Positions 32,140 through 44,347 of a DNA stretch of 64,000 nucleotides are shown here, in pieces (the first letter of the stretch is position 1; each line of letters begins with the position of its first letter). A program made the translations under genes and the position numbers. This stretch comes from Liolophura sinensis (taxonomy: Eukaryota; Mollusca; Polyplacophora; Chitonida; Chitonidae): NCBI RefSeq assembly GCF_032854445.1, contig NC_088298.1, positions 9,971,504 to 10,035,503 on the forward strand. The letters run 5' to 3'. A model generated the notes under the pieces. That model was given only the letters and a program-made list of their open reading frames with translations. It was not told the DNA's origin and ran no database searches.

Positions 32140-33050
32140 TCAAAATGTGTCGATCAAGTCTTCCCCTCGGCCGACTTAAAGTACCGACAAAAAGAGGAAT
32201 TTGAAGGCCTTGTCGGACTCGTTTGATAAATATAATAGACCAGGCAGTTGGCCGGCTTTTACTGTTATCTCAACAATGAGTGAACAAAAGCCGGCCTCCA
32301 AAATTCCTCCCTGAGTTTTCTTTTAATAAGGGCTGTCTAGGGTGTAGCTGGAATCTTAAGATTTCTCTGAAAGAAATCAGATATGAATTAATATTTTGAC
32401 GGTTATTGCTGAAACAGTCCTCTAAAATCTCACTCATCGCAAGTACACGCACTACATGTAGTCACTTTAGGTACCTGTTACTCTTGAATACAGCGTAAAA
32501 CACCAATGAAATAATTAAAAAAAGGTCCCTGTGTAATGATGCCGCGTTTTCCCTTTATTTTCCATTGTTTCACCATTTGAAGCACCTTGACGTTGGCCTT
32601 GTGACATTTTGATTGTTCATGTTTTCCTAAATTTATAGTTCATTTGTCATCCTTAAGTAAATTGTGTGCTTTTTGGTCGAAACCTTTACTTTTTCCGATC
32701 CAAGGGACGCCACTTCGTATATAACACAATATACCCCTATTGTCACGAAAACGTGATAAGTTTATCGTGAAATTTCTCGCATTTTCGGCCGTTTCCGCGT
32801 GTATAGTAACATAATCGGCGATGTCTTGCCATGTCTTGGTCGTGGTATTCGTTCCTTTACCGGATTGGCTATGGTATGGAACAGATGTATTAGTAGTTTT
32901 ACTTTTACTGGTGGTAACAGTGACACTGGCACTGGCCGAATCATCGGAGCCCGATACTGTGGCGAAACTGCTGAAGCTAGAAATTGCAGACGCTTTCGAA
33001 AAGTATAAACCAAAAGTGTATCTTCAAAACTTTGCTGTGTGGAGATTCAC
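32140..33050. other. No recognised gene; SINE tail at 32476-32520
   Basis: ACTCTTGAATACAGCGTAAA and the following CACCAATGAAATAATTAAAA are a SINE 3' tail. The open frame at 32821-33060 on the plus strand has a hydrophobic stretch but no supporting context. Confidence 0.4.
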
Positions 33051-33059
33051 ATTCTATTA

Positions 33060-34860
33060 GGTAATTAGGATTCCTTCTTACTGCATGGACTTTTGTGCCA
33101 AGGAAATGTCTCTCTGCTGCCTGCGATTCAATCGTGAATGTTATAATTGTAATTCTTGATTTGTTCATTGATGATTGGATGGTGAATCTATTGGATATGA
33201 TTATAAAATTATGGACAGATGTTAAGGTCAATTGATTATTCACGCTTTGTTCAGGTGAACCAATTAAGAGTATAGTACAAATGTGTTTAGAACAACTAGT
33301 CAAAAATGCAGAAGGGTGAACTCCAGGAGATATATTTCTAAAGATGCTTTTCAGCATGTGCTTTCTATGAGTGGCATAGGCTTTTAGGTATGGAGAAGTA
33401 GAGCCCATTGATGATTTTAAGAGAAAAATAATAGTAAAAAAAAAAAAACAAAACAAAACAGAATGCGCTTGGATCTAAGCCGACTGTATAAGAGTTCCCA
33501 TTTTAGTTCATTTATAAGAGACTTATATGAAGTTCGACGTACGCCTCCTGTACATAACAATGCTGCTCGGCGTTGGACACTTTTTTCAATGAGTTGAATA
33601 TTAAAAACGCTGGAGTTGTCAAATAGAAAATCATACGAGTGCGATCATACACTCTCTGGTAAGTGTGCGCCTTGCCCGATTAATCATACACAATTTCATA
33701 TTACTTTCCCCAGCTATAGCTCTTACATGCTCATTCCATTTACCATTGTTGCAGAATATTTCCTAGATGTTTATGGGACGGAACGCTCTTCGCATCTACG
33801 CCATCTAAATACAATCTGGGATGTGAAGGATTATTTTTCAATGGTATTAACAGATAAACAGTTTTGATAGCATTATATAAAGATCTTCTACAAAGCCCAG
33901 TTGGACAAGATCACGATTAAGTTTAGCCTCAAATGTTGCTAAATCTAGAATTTCCTCAGACAAGGATGTGTCATCTGCAAATATGTTAATATTACATTCA
34001 ATATTCATACTAATATCATTGACAAAACTTAAGAAGAGATGTGGGACACCAACATATATTGTATAAGTTCCTCTGTGCCGTTAAGGTAAGCCTTAATTTT
34101 TCTGTCACACGAATAATCTTTTAACCACGCAAGTAGAAGATCTTCAATACCCAACTGCTCTAACATAAACAGGAGACCATGATGCCAGACTTCATCAAAT
34201 GCCTTACTGACATCTAAAAATAGTAATCAGGTGTCATTTCAACTGTCAAGACTTTTGTATGTCATGAACAATGTTTGTAAGCTGGCATAGGGTCGAATCT
34301 CAACGTTTAAATCAAGAGTTCTGTGGTATGAGAAGATTATTTGACATACAATACTCATACAGATGTTTATACACGACCTTCTCCAAGACATTAGAAAGAG
34401 AGGGTTGATAATTAGAAACGTCAAGTCTATCTCCTTTTTTTAAATACATGGCAGACTTGAGAGAGCTTCCATGCTGCTGGAAAGACAGCTGTAGGTAAGG
34501 AAACATTAAAAAGATTCGTTATGGAAGCTGAAATACAATCAACAGAATTTTTAAGCATGAAGTTGTTTATACCATCAGTACCTGAGGTTTTCCGTGTATT
34601 TAGAGTCTCAAGGAAATATTTAATCTCACTTTCACAGATCTGTATACAACTGAGACGTGGTTCTGTAACATACGTAAAAGGTAGTAAGACAGGAACTGCG
34701 TGGTGAGGGGCCGGCTGAGATGCGAAAAATTTCTATTCCCAGGAATATAATCCGCAAGTCTTCCAATAATGTAAATAATTTTCGAAGATTTAGACTCACT
34801 TTATAACACATAATTATGCCATGTCTCAATTGCCACTCTGTACTAACTTATGCTATCCAT
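33060..34860 (-). mobile_element. CR1/Jockey-like LINE reverse transcriptase remnant
   Basis: Reading the minus strand from 34860: SGTDGINNFMLKN-like, then KKGDRLDVSNYQPSLSNVLE and KVVYKHLYEYCMSNNLLIPQ (34312-34506), then IFADDTSL near 33990. The C-terminal SVQRRAALLCTGG segment lies near 33560 and PYLKAYATHRKHML near 33350. These are the fingers, palm (with the ADD catalytic pair) and thumb-end of a CR1/Jockey-group RT, without RNase H. Many frameshifts and stops show an old copy. It is a different family from the I-like LINE. Confidence 0.7.
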
Positions 34861-35184
34861 GATGTACCGGCAATAAACATAGAGATAGTGATTAAAAGCA
34901 CATGCACTAAAACCTTCACGTAAATACCCAGTTCCTGGGTAACTATACTAACTACCCAGTAACTGTTGGTCCGAAATACGATTATTTCTTGACGAAATTA
35001 ACCGAAATGATCTAACTGATTGTTGCCTTACAGAACAAAGTAACACAAAATAAAAACATAATGCTATACACAGCACGAGGTCGGTAAATACCTGAAGTAC
35101 GCTATAAGAAAAGGGAGGGTTAATTTACTATGATGATCTAAAATTAAACACAAATAAACCCACAGATTAAATTTGACCACCAAT

Positions 35185-35262
35185 TCGCCCCTTTCCAGTT
35201 CAGCGCCTCCTAGCGGGTGAATCGCACACGGAGGAATGTCATGGCCGCGTATGGGGTCATGT
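35185..35262. repeat. Left terminal inverted repeat of ISL2EU-like element
   Basis: It pairs with 40893-40970. The outer 30 bases and an inner 25-base block (TGTCATGGCCGCGTATGGGG and on) are nearly identical, with a more variable middle. Confidence 0.85.
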
Positions 35263-36291
35263 AGCAGTTTTCCACAAAAGCTGTCGTCTTTTTCTTTTCA
35301 TGACATCTGCGTGATTGAGGTGAGGGATTAGAAATAACCATGTATCTATATACTCACGTGTGTTTTGCATGAAACTCATATTTAGTGTTAAAATACAATA
35401 CTTCGACAACGTAGATGCAGCGGACTCGTTGAAACAACAACAACACTTTCATGTTCAGTAAATGTTTCTTAGATGCAGAATGTAACACTCTGAGATCGAG
35501 CAACACAGCTGTGAAACTAACAGAAAGTACATCCCCAAATGTGTCGGATTGTCAGTAAGCGACTTTTACCGCTGTCTACAGTAATTTCGTCTTCCCTGGC
35601 GAACCTCACGCTCTTACACATTATCTAACTTAATCTTATATTGACCTTGACAAACATGGACTATGGCAGTAACACTTTCAGGGTCTACCACCATCTTGAT
35701 AAGGTAATAAATCCTATACACTAGGAAAATGGGATTATTTCACGAACAGACATGATTGCCGTGAAAACTTTAGCTCATAGGCATTTACAGAGGGCAGAGG
35801 ATTGACAACAATTCTAATGTCTGCGTGAACTGTGGCACATGTCGCTCATGATCAATCCAACATATCTGGAGCTGTTTGCTTCCGTAAATCTCATGAATGT
35901 GTTGCTTGATTTCAGAATTACATTAACCAATGTAGTCTTGGTTGGGGAATTTTGAATTTAAATTTTAAGGCTACTTTGTAATGCATAGTGCATAAAATAC
36001 ATAGGTAGTACTTTCTGACTAGTTCATAAATTGCTCTAAGAAAAATATATCCATTTGGCATGTTTTGAATGCATGTGCAATCTAGGTGTTCATTTAGGTT
36101 CACAACTAAATATAGGCCTGTTAAAATGTATAGTTTACTATTGGTATTCAATGTTTTTGAAATATTTTGGACTTAATAAACCTTATTCATGTTCTTGTAC
36201 ATAAAGAAAGGTATAAAAGAGACGAAGGGATGCTAGATCTACACTTATACTGACAACTTATTCTTCTGTTTGCTTCCAGAAAGAATCTAAA

Positions 36292-37800
36292 ATGCCTCAT
36301 CATTGCTGTGTGCCTTTGTGTTCAAGTGACACTAGACTTGAGAGCTGTAAACATTTGTCATTTCACAGTTTCCCTTCGGACAAAGATTTGGTAAAAAAAT
36401 GGTTTGTGAACATAAGGAGAGACATTGGTAAAGATTTTGCCATAAACAGACACACTCGTGTGTGCTCTTTACATTTTACAGAGGATTGTTATCCAAAACA
36501 CCAAGGCATAAGACGTCGTCTTGTGAAGGACGCCATTCCAACAGTTTTTCATTGGTGTAAAGGCACCTCCACTCAGCATTCTAGGAGAAAGATTAAGAAA
36601 CAGATTTCCTCAGTAGCATCCGAGAACAAGGAGAACAAAGCAGCTACAGGTCTTCAACAGTTTTCTGTGGAGGAGCATTCTTATTCCCGCCAATACACTG
36701 ATGGGGCTATGTATACTATATATCCTACAACTTTGAGAAGATATTTGGAGAGCAGCAGTAGTGGGGATGACAGTTTAGAAGATTATGAACCTAGCGTCTC
36801 ACCTGATAAAGCCTCTGTTTTACAGACCAATTTAAATCTGATGACACTGCGCTATGAAGAAAAGTTTACTTTGCTCAGATTTTGCAATTCTGACAGTGAC
36901 ATAAAGTACTATACAGGATTTCAGTCTTATATATCTTTATCATGTTTTTTTCAGTTTCTTCAGCCAGAATGTAATTTTTTATATTATGTGGGCACAGAGA
37001 ACACATCATCTGGTACACCGTATGACTTATTAAAGAAACGTGGACCATCTAGATCACTCTCACCAATGGAAGAGCTCTTCATAACACTAGTGCGTCTTCG
37101 TAAAGGACTACAAGAAAGATTAATTGGTGATCTGTATAGCATATCTGAGGGTCATGTATCTAAAATTGTCAACACATGGATTATTTTTTTAGCAGATAGA
37201 TTTCGATCATTACCAATCTGGCCAAAAGCTGAACAAGTGCGAAAGACCATGCCAGCATGCTTTAGAGAACATTATTCAACAACACGTGCTATTGTGGACT
37301 GTACAGAACTATTCATTGAACAACCATCTGCATCTGACTGTCAAAGAGAGACTTTCTCATCTTACAAACACCACAACACTGCGAAGGGACTCATTGCAAT
37401 TTCTCCGGTAGGTCAACTTACTTTTATTTCGCCATTATATGCTGGGAGATGTTCTGACAAAAAGATTATTCGTCACTGTGGGCTCCTAGACTTACTGGAA
37501 GATGGTGATAGCCTCATGGTTGATCGGGGATTTGACATTCGCGAAGATGTTGAAAGAAGGGGGGCTTCTCTTATTATTCCACCATTTCTGCATGGACAAC
37601 AGCAGTTCACAGATGAACAGTTAAAATTCTCAAGGGGAGTTGCAGCTGTGCGAGTTCATGTAGAACGAGCAGTGAGAAAAGTTAAGGAATTTGAGATCAT
37701 TCGGAACATTGTTCCTATATCTTTGTGTCCAATGCTAGAGAAAGTTTGGCTTCTGTGTGGCCATTTGTCAAACTTTACAGGTACATTATTTAAAGGTTAG
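36292..37800 (+). CDS. THAP-DDE transposase of ISL2EU-like element
   Basis: The 502-residue frame starts at the ATG at 36292, 10-15 bases after a good acceptor (TTTGCTTCCAG|AAAG), so a 5' untranslated exon lies upstream. A THAP zinc finger covers residues 1-90 (CCVPLCSSD, KKWFVNIRRD, CSLHFTEDCY, IPTVF). An HTH near 250-300 (LSPMEELFITLVRLRKGL, ISEGHVSKIVNTW) is followed by a DDE_4-type core: AIVDCTELFI, AGRCSDKKIIRHCG, LMVDRGFDI and VHVERAVRKVKEF. The catalytic acids are present. THAP binds the element ends; the DDE core cuts and joins DNA in the nucleus. The convergent partner gene ends about 690 bp downstream. Confidence 0.9.
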   Translation: MPHHCCVPLCSSDTRLESCKHLSFHSFPSDKDLVKKWFVNIRRDIGKDFAINRHTRVCSLHFTEDCYPKHQGIRRRLVKDAIPTVFHWCKGTSTQHSRRKIKKQISSVASENKENKAATGLQQFSVEEHSYSRQYTDGAMYTIYPTTLRRYLESSSSGDDSLEDYEPSVSPDKASVLQTNLNLMTLRYEEKFTLLRFCNSDSDIKYYTGFQSYISLSCFFQFLQPECNFLYYVGTENTSSGTPYDLLKKRGPSRSLSPMEELFITLVRLRKGLQERLIGDLYSISEGHVSKIVNTWIIFLADRFRSLPIWPKAEQVRKTMPACFREHYSTTRAIVDCTELFIEQPSASDCQRETFSSYKHHNTAKGLIAISPVGQLTFISPLYAGRCSDKKIIRHCGLLDLLEDGDSLMVDRGFDIREDVERRGASLIIPPFLHGQQQFTDEQLKFSRGVAAVRVHVERAVRKVKEFEIIRNIVPISLCPMLEKVWLLCGHLSNFTGTLFKG

Positions 37801-38486
37801 TAACTTAGATCAGTTAGCACTTTGTCTAAAGTAAACTGGTTTTAAAGATTAGAATTGCTTCTCGTTTGCTCGAACATCAAAGGGCTTTAACTGCAGCTTC
37901 GAGTCAGTAGGTTATCAGGTACTTGGCGAAGGTCGATGGTTTACTCCAATAAACTATGGTTTTCTTCAACCATACACTTCACGAGCCCTCATATGAGTAA
38001 AAAATTCTTAAGTACAGCATTATCAATCAACTAAATGTAAGTTGATAATAAGTAAAAAAAAATTATTTCATAATACATTGGCTGGCTTCAAGAAGTGAAT
38101 TACAACAATTCAGGATTGGCATGGGATGGAATTGTTACATATCATGTGACACTGCGAACAAATTTTGTTTCACTTGGCTTTACTTTTATTTAAGGAAACT
38201 CATCATACTCAAAGGAGACATATACATGTACATGTATCATCACTTGCTCTATATAATAGATGAAGTTCCTTCAAACTCTCTTACAATTTGATTGAAAATG
38301 CTTCATTATTAGTATCATGGGAAAATAACAAATGGAAATGTGATTAACGAATCTATGGTATGTAGGCATATTTCTCCAGTCATACACATGTGCATGTAAA
38401 TAGAGTAAATGATGACTGGACATTCTTGAAAAACATTGCTCCACAATATGTAATTCTGACATGGCAATTGAAAATGCTTAATATTT

Positions 38487-40422
38487 CTACAAATGAGTGT
38501 ATTGGAGGCGATCAACAAAGCTAGGCAACAAATGATGGAAATAAATATCAGATAGCTTTGGGAGCATTTTGTTTTCAAAAAAGTGTTTGTCTTTTTTAAT
38601 GGAAACAATAACAATATCATCTGGAGGCACAAACACCACCATATCACAAATATTTACACCAGTAATATTAAGCTGACCTTGAATTTGATAAAAATAATCA
38701 TGAGTCTCAGACAGTTTCACCTCTCCGTCAACATATTTTAAGTAGAAATTATTTTCCTTAATTTGTTGACAAATTTTGACCTTCTTTTGAAACACACTGT
38801 AAGGGCACTTAACTTCTACAAGTTTCAATTCACTGTTGGTAAGCACAATTTTATCAGGACTAACACCTAAATATGGCATTTTGGGATTTATTATTAAACC
38901 TGCTGAGCAACTTTCACAGGGTTGGACTTCACTATACTTGGCAAATGCAGCTGACTCATAATCTACACCATGGCGGACACTTCTGCACGTGAAAAACTTC
39001 TGCTTTCTATTGAAAGTTGTTATTGGATTAGTACATGATTTTAGTCTACAGAAAGTCCCAAAGTTGGATGCCGTTATTCTGTGTTGGCGCTGGTCAAACC
39101 AAAACTTACTCTTACTCTGTAATCGAGTTTTCTTTTCAATACATCTAGATGTTTCAATATTTACTTCCACAATGGAACTGTAGTGTTGTTTCTCTGATGC
39201 AGTCAATTTAGTTGTGTAATCATCCACACTAAAGTTATATTCTGTTCCATTCATTAATTCAAAAAGTTCAGAATGAAGGCTTCCATCCATCTGCTGTTTA
39301 GGCAACACTGGAATACATTGATTGGTCCTGATGGTGTCTATGACTGGTAACTTAATACAATTGGAATCATATAAGTTAAGTTTCTGAATTTTTACCTGTG
39401 TCACAGTGCTTGCAAACTCAGGTACAGGATTATGTTGCTTCACACTACAACCAAGGTCCCCTTTTACTGGTCTCTCTGGGTCATGCTTAACAAAGTTTAT
39501 GTCAGAAAAAAGCAGTGGTTCGTCTGTCACAGGTTTTCGGACATGCCACATTTGAAGTTTTTGTGTGCATGTCTTAGCATCTGGGATTTTGTTTATCCCT
39601 AGTCTGTACAGATCTATCAAACAATACAAAGTTGCCACAAGATGCTTACACTGGCCATCGATTCCAGCAGGGCACGAACAGGTTGACCACTTAAGCCTTC
39701 GACTGCCCTTGAAACAGATAAACACATTATAGGACAGCTGTCTCATGGATGCCTGACACTGACTACGGAAATATACATAATTTCCGTTTTTATTGCTGCT
39801 CAGTCGAGTAACACGACCTTCTCGAAACAGGTTCCAGCCTTCAACACGATGTCTTTTGGTTTCTACTTGAATGACAGACTCATCGATGTCCTCCAACAAA
39901 AATTCTTCTCCCCATCCCTCTTTCGGTGCTACTCTCCCTTGAAACCCAAGAAAACCTGAAACGCAGTTTTGACAAATTACCACATGACTGGGTTAACTTT
40001 TTCTGTTCTGACGTGTTACTTTACAAATATGATTGTAACAGCTGACTGAAAATAGCCTAACATATTAACACTGTCAGATCAATTAAGTCATTACAATAAA
40101 CAGTCAATATAATATTAATGTGCCCAAAAGTAAGTAGAAGTAAAATGACCCCGTTTTCTATACCTTTACGCGACAGTGATGGATTTTGTGCCATAACATC
40201 TGTACATGGTGGGCAGTACCATCTTCCAACATCATTAACTTCACCCTCTTCCAGATCAACACAGGCAGGATGGAACCATTCGTCACAAAAATCACACTGG
40301 ATCATTGTTCTATCAGGATCATCTAATTGTTTACATAAACAATAAAGGCGAGTGTCCTCCTTTCTGGTTTTTGCATCACTGATATCTTCAGCCACAGTTT
40401 GTTTCTTTCTTTTGCAATTCAT
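38487..40422 (-). CDS. PHD-SWIM-YqaJ nuclease protein, two exons
   Basis: Exon 1 (40422-40164) encodes a basic start and a PHD finger (CLCKQLDDPDRTMIQCDFCD, EWFHPACVDL, WYCPPC). The donor AAAG|GTATAG and the acceptor CGTTTCAG|GTTTTC (39955) keep the frame into exon 2 (39955-38487), giving about 570 residues. A SWIM zinc finger follows (CSCPAGIDGQCKHLVATLY), then the YqaJ exonuclease core: SKFWFDQRQHRITASNFG, GVDYESAAFAKY, YLGVSPDKIV and LKLVEVKCPY, with the D-ExK catalytic pattern in place, and IQGQLNITG. PHD fingers read histone H3 tails; the nuclease may process ends during transposition. Both roles are inference from the domains. Confidence 0.88.
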
Positions 40423-42399
40423 GGCTCTAGGCGAACTGTTTAAACAAAATTAGAATATCATTGAAAAATGAATATAATCATACATGTATTCATTCACATT
40501 TAAATGAATAAGTCTACCTATCCATAAACTAAATTACAGCTGATAGGCCTATTATGTTTTAAAAGCTTACAACATGTGCATACATAAACAAGTCTCTACG
40601 GGATTAAAGTAAGGCGTATTACACTACAAAGCAGTTCTCGGGAGAGACTTTCCATCTTACAAACGCCAAAGTACTGCGAAGGTTAGAACATTGTAAATTG
40701 TGTTGTTGTTGTTGAGGCTAAGCTAGCTGGTTGTATTTTGTGTAAACAGTACTATTTTAAGTCCTATACCCTTCTCACAACCATTCAGTGAATCATTATA
40801 AACAGTTTGTCCTGTTAATTCACTTTACCTTGATTTTCTTGCGGCTTTGGAATGAAACTGGCGCCTGATAACAGAAAAAACTTAGAGACGGCCCGATGAC
40901 CCCATACGCGGCCATGACAGTCGTCCGTGTACGACCATCCGCTAGGAGGCGCTGAACTGGAAAGTCGCGAATTCCTGCAGAGAGAGCCTAGAGAGAAGAA
41001 ACTCATCTCGTCCGACGTTGATAAAAGACATTGATAAACCTGACAGGTGTGGTATTCACATTCGATTTAGAAGATCCTGACATGAAGACACATTAAGATA
41101 CCTGCATGACGCCGGAGCTTTCTACCAACAGAATGATCTATTTTAAAGTTCATTGGTCAAATTGGGTATGATTATATAATATAATAACACAACGGGGAAG
41201 TCCGTGCAATTTCTTCACGAGAATATTGAGCAGTACCCACCCAGAACACGTTTTACTGGTTTACAAAGATTACACCTTTGGATGCATGCGCTGACACAGG
41301 ACAGAGTAGCAGTCACGAAATCCATGTAGCTCAGCGATTATTACACAGCACTTAAACCCGATCGAACCACGGCAAATCATGGTTACTGTTCACTCGCCTA
41401 TATCATGGAATGTCAGCGAAACTTTAAAATAGAGCTAAACGTGCATGTAGTTTACCATATCTGAGCAGACTAAACATACACATGTATAGTCGCCTGTAGT
41501 AAAGTGTCTATTTAGGCATTACGTATGACAGGGAGTTCACATTCGCTAAGCACCTGTTTCAAACATACGGAAAAAAGATATTTCCGTCGTATGACCACAC
41601 ACCATGCAGATTGCCTTGCTTTTTCAAGCTAAGCAGGGATTTATACGGGGCAAAACGACGCTTTGTCAGATCTTCACTCAAAAAAATAGATGAAAGAGCA
41701 GGGGTATTTCGAAACACTTTTCGTGCAGACAGCAGTTAAGTTCTCTTACGATACGTGGCAAATTTGACAATGATTTGATTCCTCTGTCTGCCAATAAAGT
41801 ATGACCTTGATATGTCATTTTTCGAAATGTTTACATTTGGGCAATTCTACACACTGCATCTTCCGCACTCATTAGTAAGCAATGCAAGACCATTAATTCG
41901 CAAACAGTCGCGCCTGCTGTACTGCTCCGCTCTGTCGAGGGATATCTCTCAGTCTACTTTGAGTTCGTTCAGTTCAGTCCTTCTTTTACGTAGATCTGAA
42001 TTTAGGTTTTGAACTTTCATGGTTAACTTTCCAATTTCATGATATTTTTCGATCAATTTATCTTTCTCGCACAGCTTTTCCATCGTCATTTCCCATCGAT
42101 GTAATTTTGGCGTCGGTTTTCACTCATAATTTCCATAAGTTCTCGAGGCGTTGTTGGATACGTTTGTCAACAAGGCTTTCCAGTTTGACGGACTGGTAGG
42201 CACAGAATCAAATTAACTGGCTGACTGGGTGACATGTGACGGAATATTCCCGCGAGAATTTACTTTCTTTTGTTTTGGGGTTTGCAGAGATTTACTTCCA
42301 GCGCTTGCCAAATGTAGTGCCTTGGGTAGACTGACTGATTACTTTGTCCGTGCACACTTCAAGGGTCGCCATTTTGAGTGAAGCTAGTGCACACTCTGC

Positions 42400-42530
42400 C
42401 AATGTTACAAATATAAGCGTCATGTCCGACATTCATATACTATTCGTAGTCCAAAAAAGGCGTTCCAAGTCGATAATCGCAAGATCCATTTCCAAAACAA
42501 CGTTTAACACCAGCTCCCAAAGACAAAGGA
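42400..42530 (-). pseudogene. Broken copy of the Cys-rich peptide exon
   Basis: The minus strand reads VKRCFGNGSCDYRLGTPF, then DYE, a stop, and YMNVGHDAYI, matching 29800-29930 at about 85% identity by eye. One Cys is replaced by Phe and a stop follows DYE. Homology ends sharply after AGACAAAGG on one side. Confidence 0.5.
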
Positions 42531-42792
42531 AGTCCGTGAAATCTCTTGACGAGGATATTGAGCAGTACACACTAGAACACGTTTTCCCCCCAAGTCACCT
42601 CGATGGTCTTCAGTCCAGTTATTTATTTCTTCACGATAGGCTCTCATGTAGTTCCTTCCGTCGATATCAGTTTACATTCTCATAGATCATAGCATCATTT
42701 CATGGTACCAACACTGCAAAATACCTCGCCCTCTCTACCAGTTGCAGGAGATTACATCGGTACGTCTGCACATTCCGCCATTTTGCGTAGGT

Positions 42793-42880
42793 GTATGATA
42801 TATATTATATATCATATATTGGGATTTCTGTTAATGCTAGACAATTAAAGGGATATGACAGAGATTAATGTCTAGCATTT
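42793..42880. repeat. Two inverted repeats in a row
   Basis: TATGATATATA and its complement form a near-perfect palindrome around 42793-42820. AATGCTAGACA (from 42834) and TGTCTAGCATT (to about 42880) form an 11-bp stem. These may be MITE relics. Confidence 0.55.
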
Positions 42881-43105
42881 TACCGGGGTACAGACATGAC
42901 TTGTAACTTCAATTTCTTAGCTATGATTTAATTTTGTTCCTGATTTTTTTCTTTATCATTCTTTAATTTTTATGACAAATTAGACGTGGTTGAGACTTCG
43001 TTTACTTGCCAGAATGGCGACTGTGAGAACACCAGACACTTACCAAAAAGAGTTATATGTTTGGAATTGGTGAGTGATGACTGCTTATTTTTCACCTGGA
43101 CTTAC

Positions 43106-43300
43106 CCATATTTGTGCTGAACTGTTTGCAGACAGTGTCATCTTTTCGTGGAAACTCGACATGTTTGCCATAACATCTTTTAAGTGGTGGGTATCCCCCA
43201 CTTGAAATTCTGTTTCAGTAGTTTGTCCCCAAAGCGAGACAAGGATGGTTCCAGAGTTATCTTTCAGTTCAATATCTTTAACTGGAATGTCTTCTTTCTT
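43106..43300 (-). CDS. OB-fold-like exon, partial
   Basis: The minus frame reads DIPVKDIELKDNSGTILVSL, WGQTTETEFQVGDTHHLKDV and MANMSSFHEKMTLSANSSAQ, and ends at a perfect donor ATGG|GTAAGT (43106/43105). The pattern of DxxGxIxVxLWG followed by GD and a V-x-N-like strand is that of RPA-type OB folds, which bind single-stranded DNA. No neighbouring exons are recognised, so it may be an orphan exon of a transposon gene or of a host gene beyond view. Confidence 0.45.
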
Positions 43301-44347
43301 TTTTCTTATGATTTTCGTTTGGTGGTTCCAATAAAAGACAAATTGATACAGAAGTGATAACAATCCAAGATTTTGAGTATCAATGTCCTAAATCCTGTTT
43401 TTGATAATCATACAGTATATCACAAATAGAAGGCTGCAGGACTGGTCCACTGGAAAATAGTATATTTGACACTAATATTGAGTTAGCAAGAAGCTACATA
43501 TACACCAGGATGGTTCTTAATCAAATAATTTTGCATGGAAAGCATGAGAGGACAATTCAGTGAGACAATACGCAAAGTTTAGATATACACTGGAGAGTCA
43601 AATTCTTTTATTTATGGGCTTCCTCATTGATTTATGTAAGCTTTAACGCCATCTCACTCTTACAGTTTTCTATTTTAGATGCTAACCTGGGTGTCTAATA
43701 GTTTATTGCTACATACAGTATATCACTGAAGTGTACTATAGTCAAAATCCAACATACTGTGTGATACAGAATTATAGAGTAGACCACAAGAAATGCACCA
43801 ATTAGAAGTGCTTAGAACATGAAACTTGTTGCTTTTGTGATTCTCCTCCTCATTTGCTCTCTTTTGTCTGATGTCATATGAAATGAAGTACACTCGGAGA
43901 TAAGAAAAGTTAAGGATGAATGAATGAATGAATGAATGATTATGGCTTAACGCCAAATCGGCAATATTTCAGACATGTCGTGGCGAGAACAAGGTGATAA
44001 CATGAGACGGTTAAAATTTTCGACACGATAGTGAGAACATCAAAAATAAAACAAAAACTTCGGACATGTTTAAAATCACATAAGAAAATCCCAAAACAGT
44101 TAAAACTCGAAAACCAACACATCTTAAAAACTGTACATCTAGAAATCTATATGTATATAACTATATCTGCAAATATTTATGACAATTAAAATTATGTTTT
44201 ATGATATAGACCAATAGCCTTTAAATAATTTGTAACAACATCGCCAACGATGCTGTCAGATAAATCATATATACAGTTGACTGTAGAATCTCTCCCGAAC
44301 ATGGGCAAAGCCCACACACAGTCAACTAAGATATGTTTAATGCCATA

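Larger units (their letters stand above)
35185..40970. mobile_element. ISL2EU-like (PIF/Harbinger-related) transposon, well preserved
   Basis: Inverted repeats of about 75-80 bp bound it: left TCGCCCCTTTCCAGTTCAGC from 35185, right its complement to 40970. Both include CGCCTCCTAGCGG and GTCATGGCCGCGTATGGGGT. AT flanks both ends (35183-35184 and 40971-40972). It holds two convergent genes, a THAP-DDE transposase (plus) and a PHD-SWIM-YqaJ protein (minus). This gene pair is the known layout of ISL2EU elements. Neither gene has a visible lesion. Confidence 0.85.
40973..43080. other. No complete gene; small repeats
   Basis: Two related segments, 41199-41265 and 42531-42585, share GGAAGTCCGTG, TCTTnACGAGnATATTGAGC and AGAACACGTTTT. 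One exon relic lies at 42400-42530. Nothing else is recognised. Confidence 0.45.

Noticed and set aside
32821-33060. Plus-strand hydrophobic frame as a small membrane protein
   Set aside because: No homology pattern, no splice or promoter context; it overlaps an antisense frame of equal quality.
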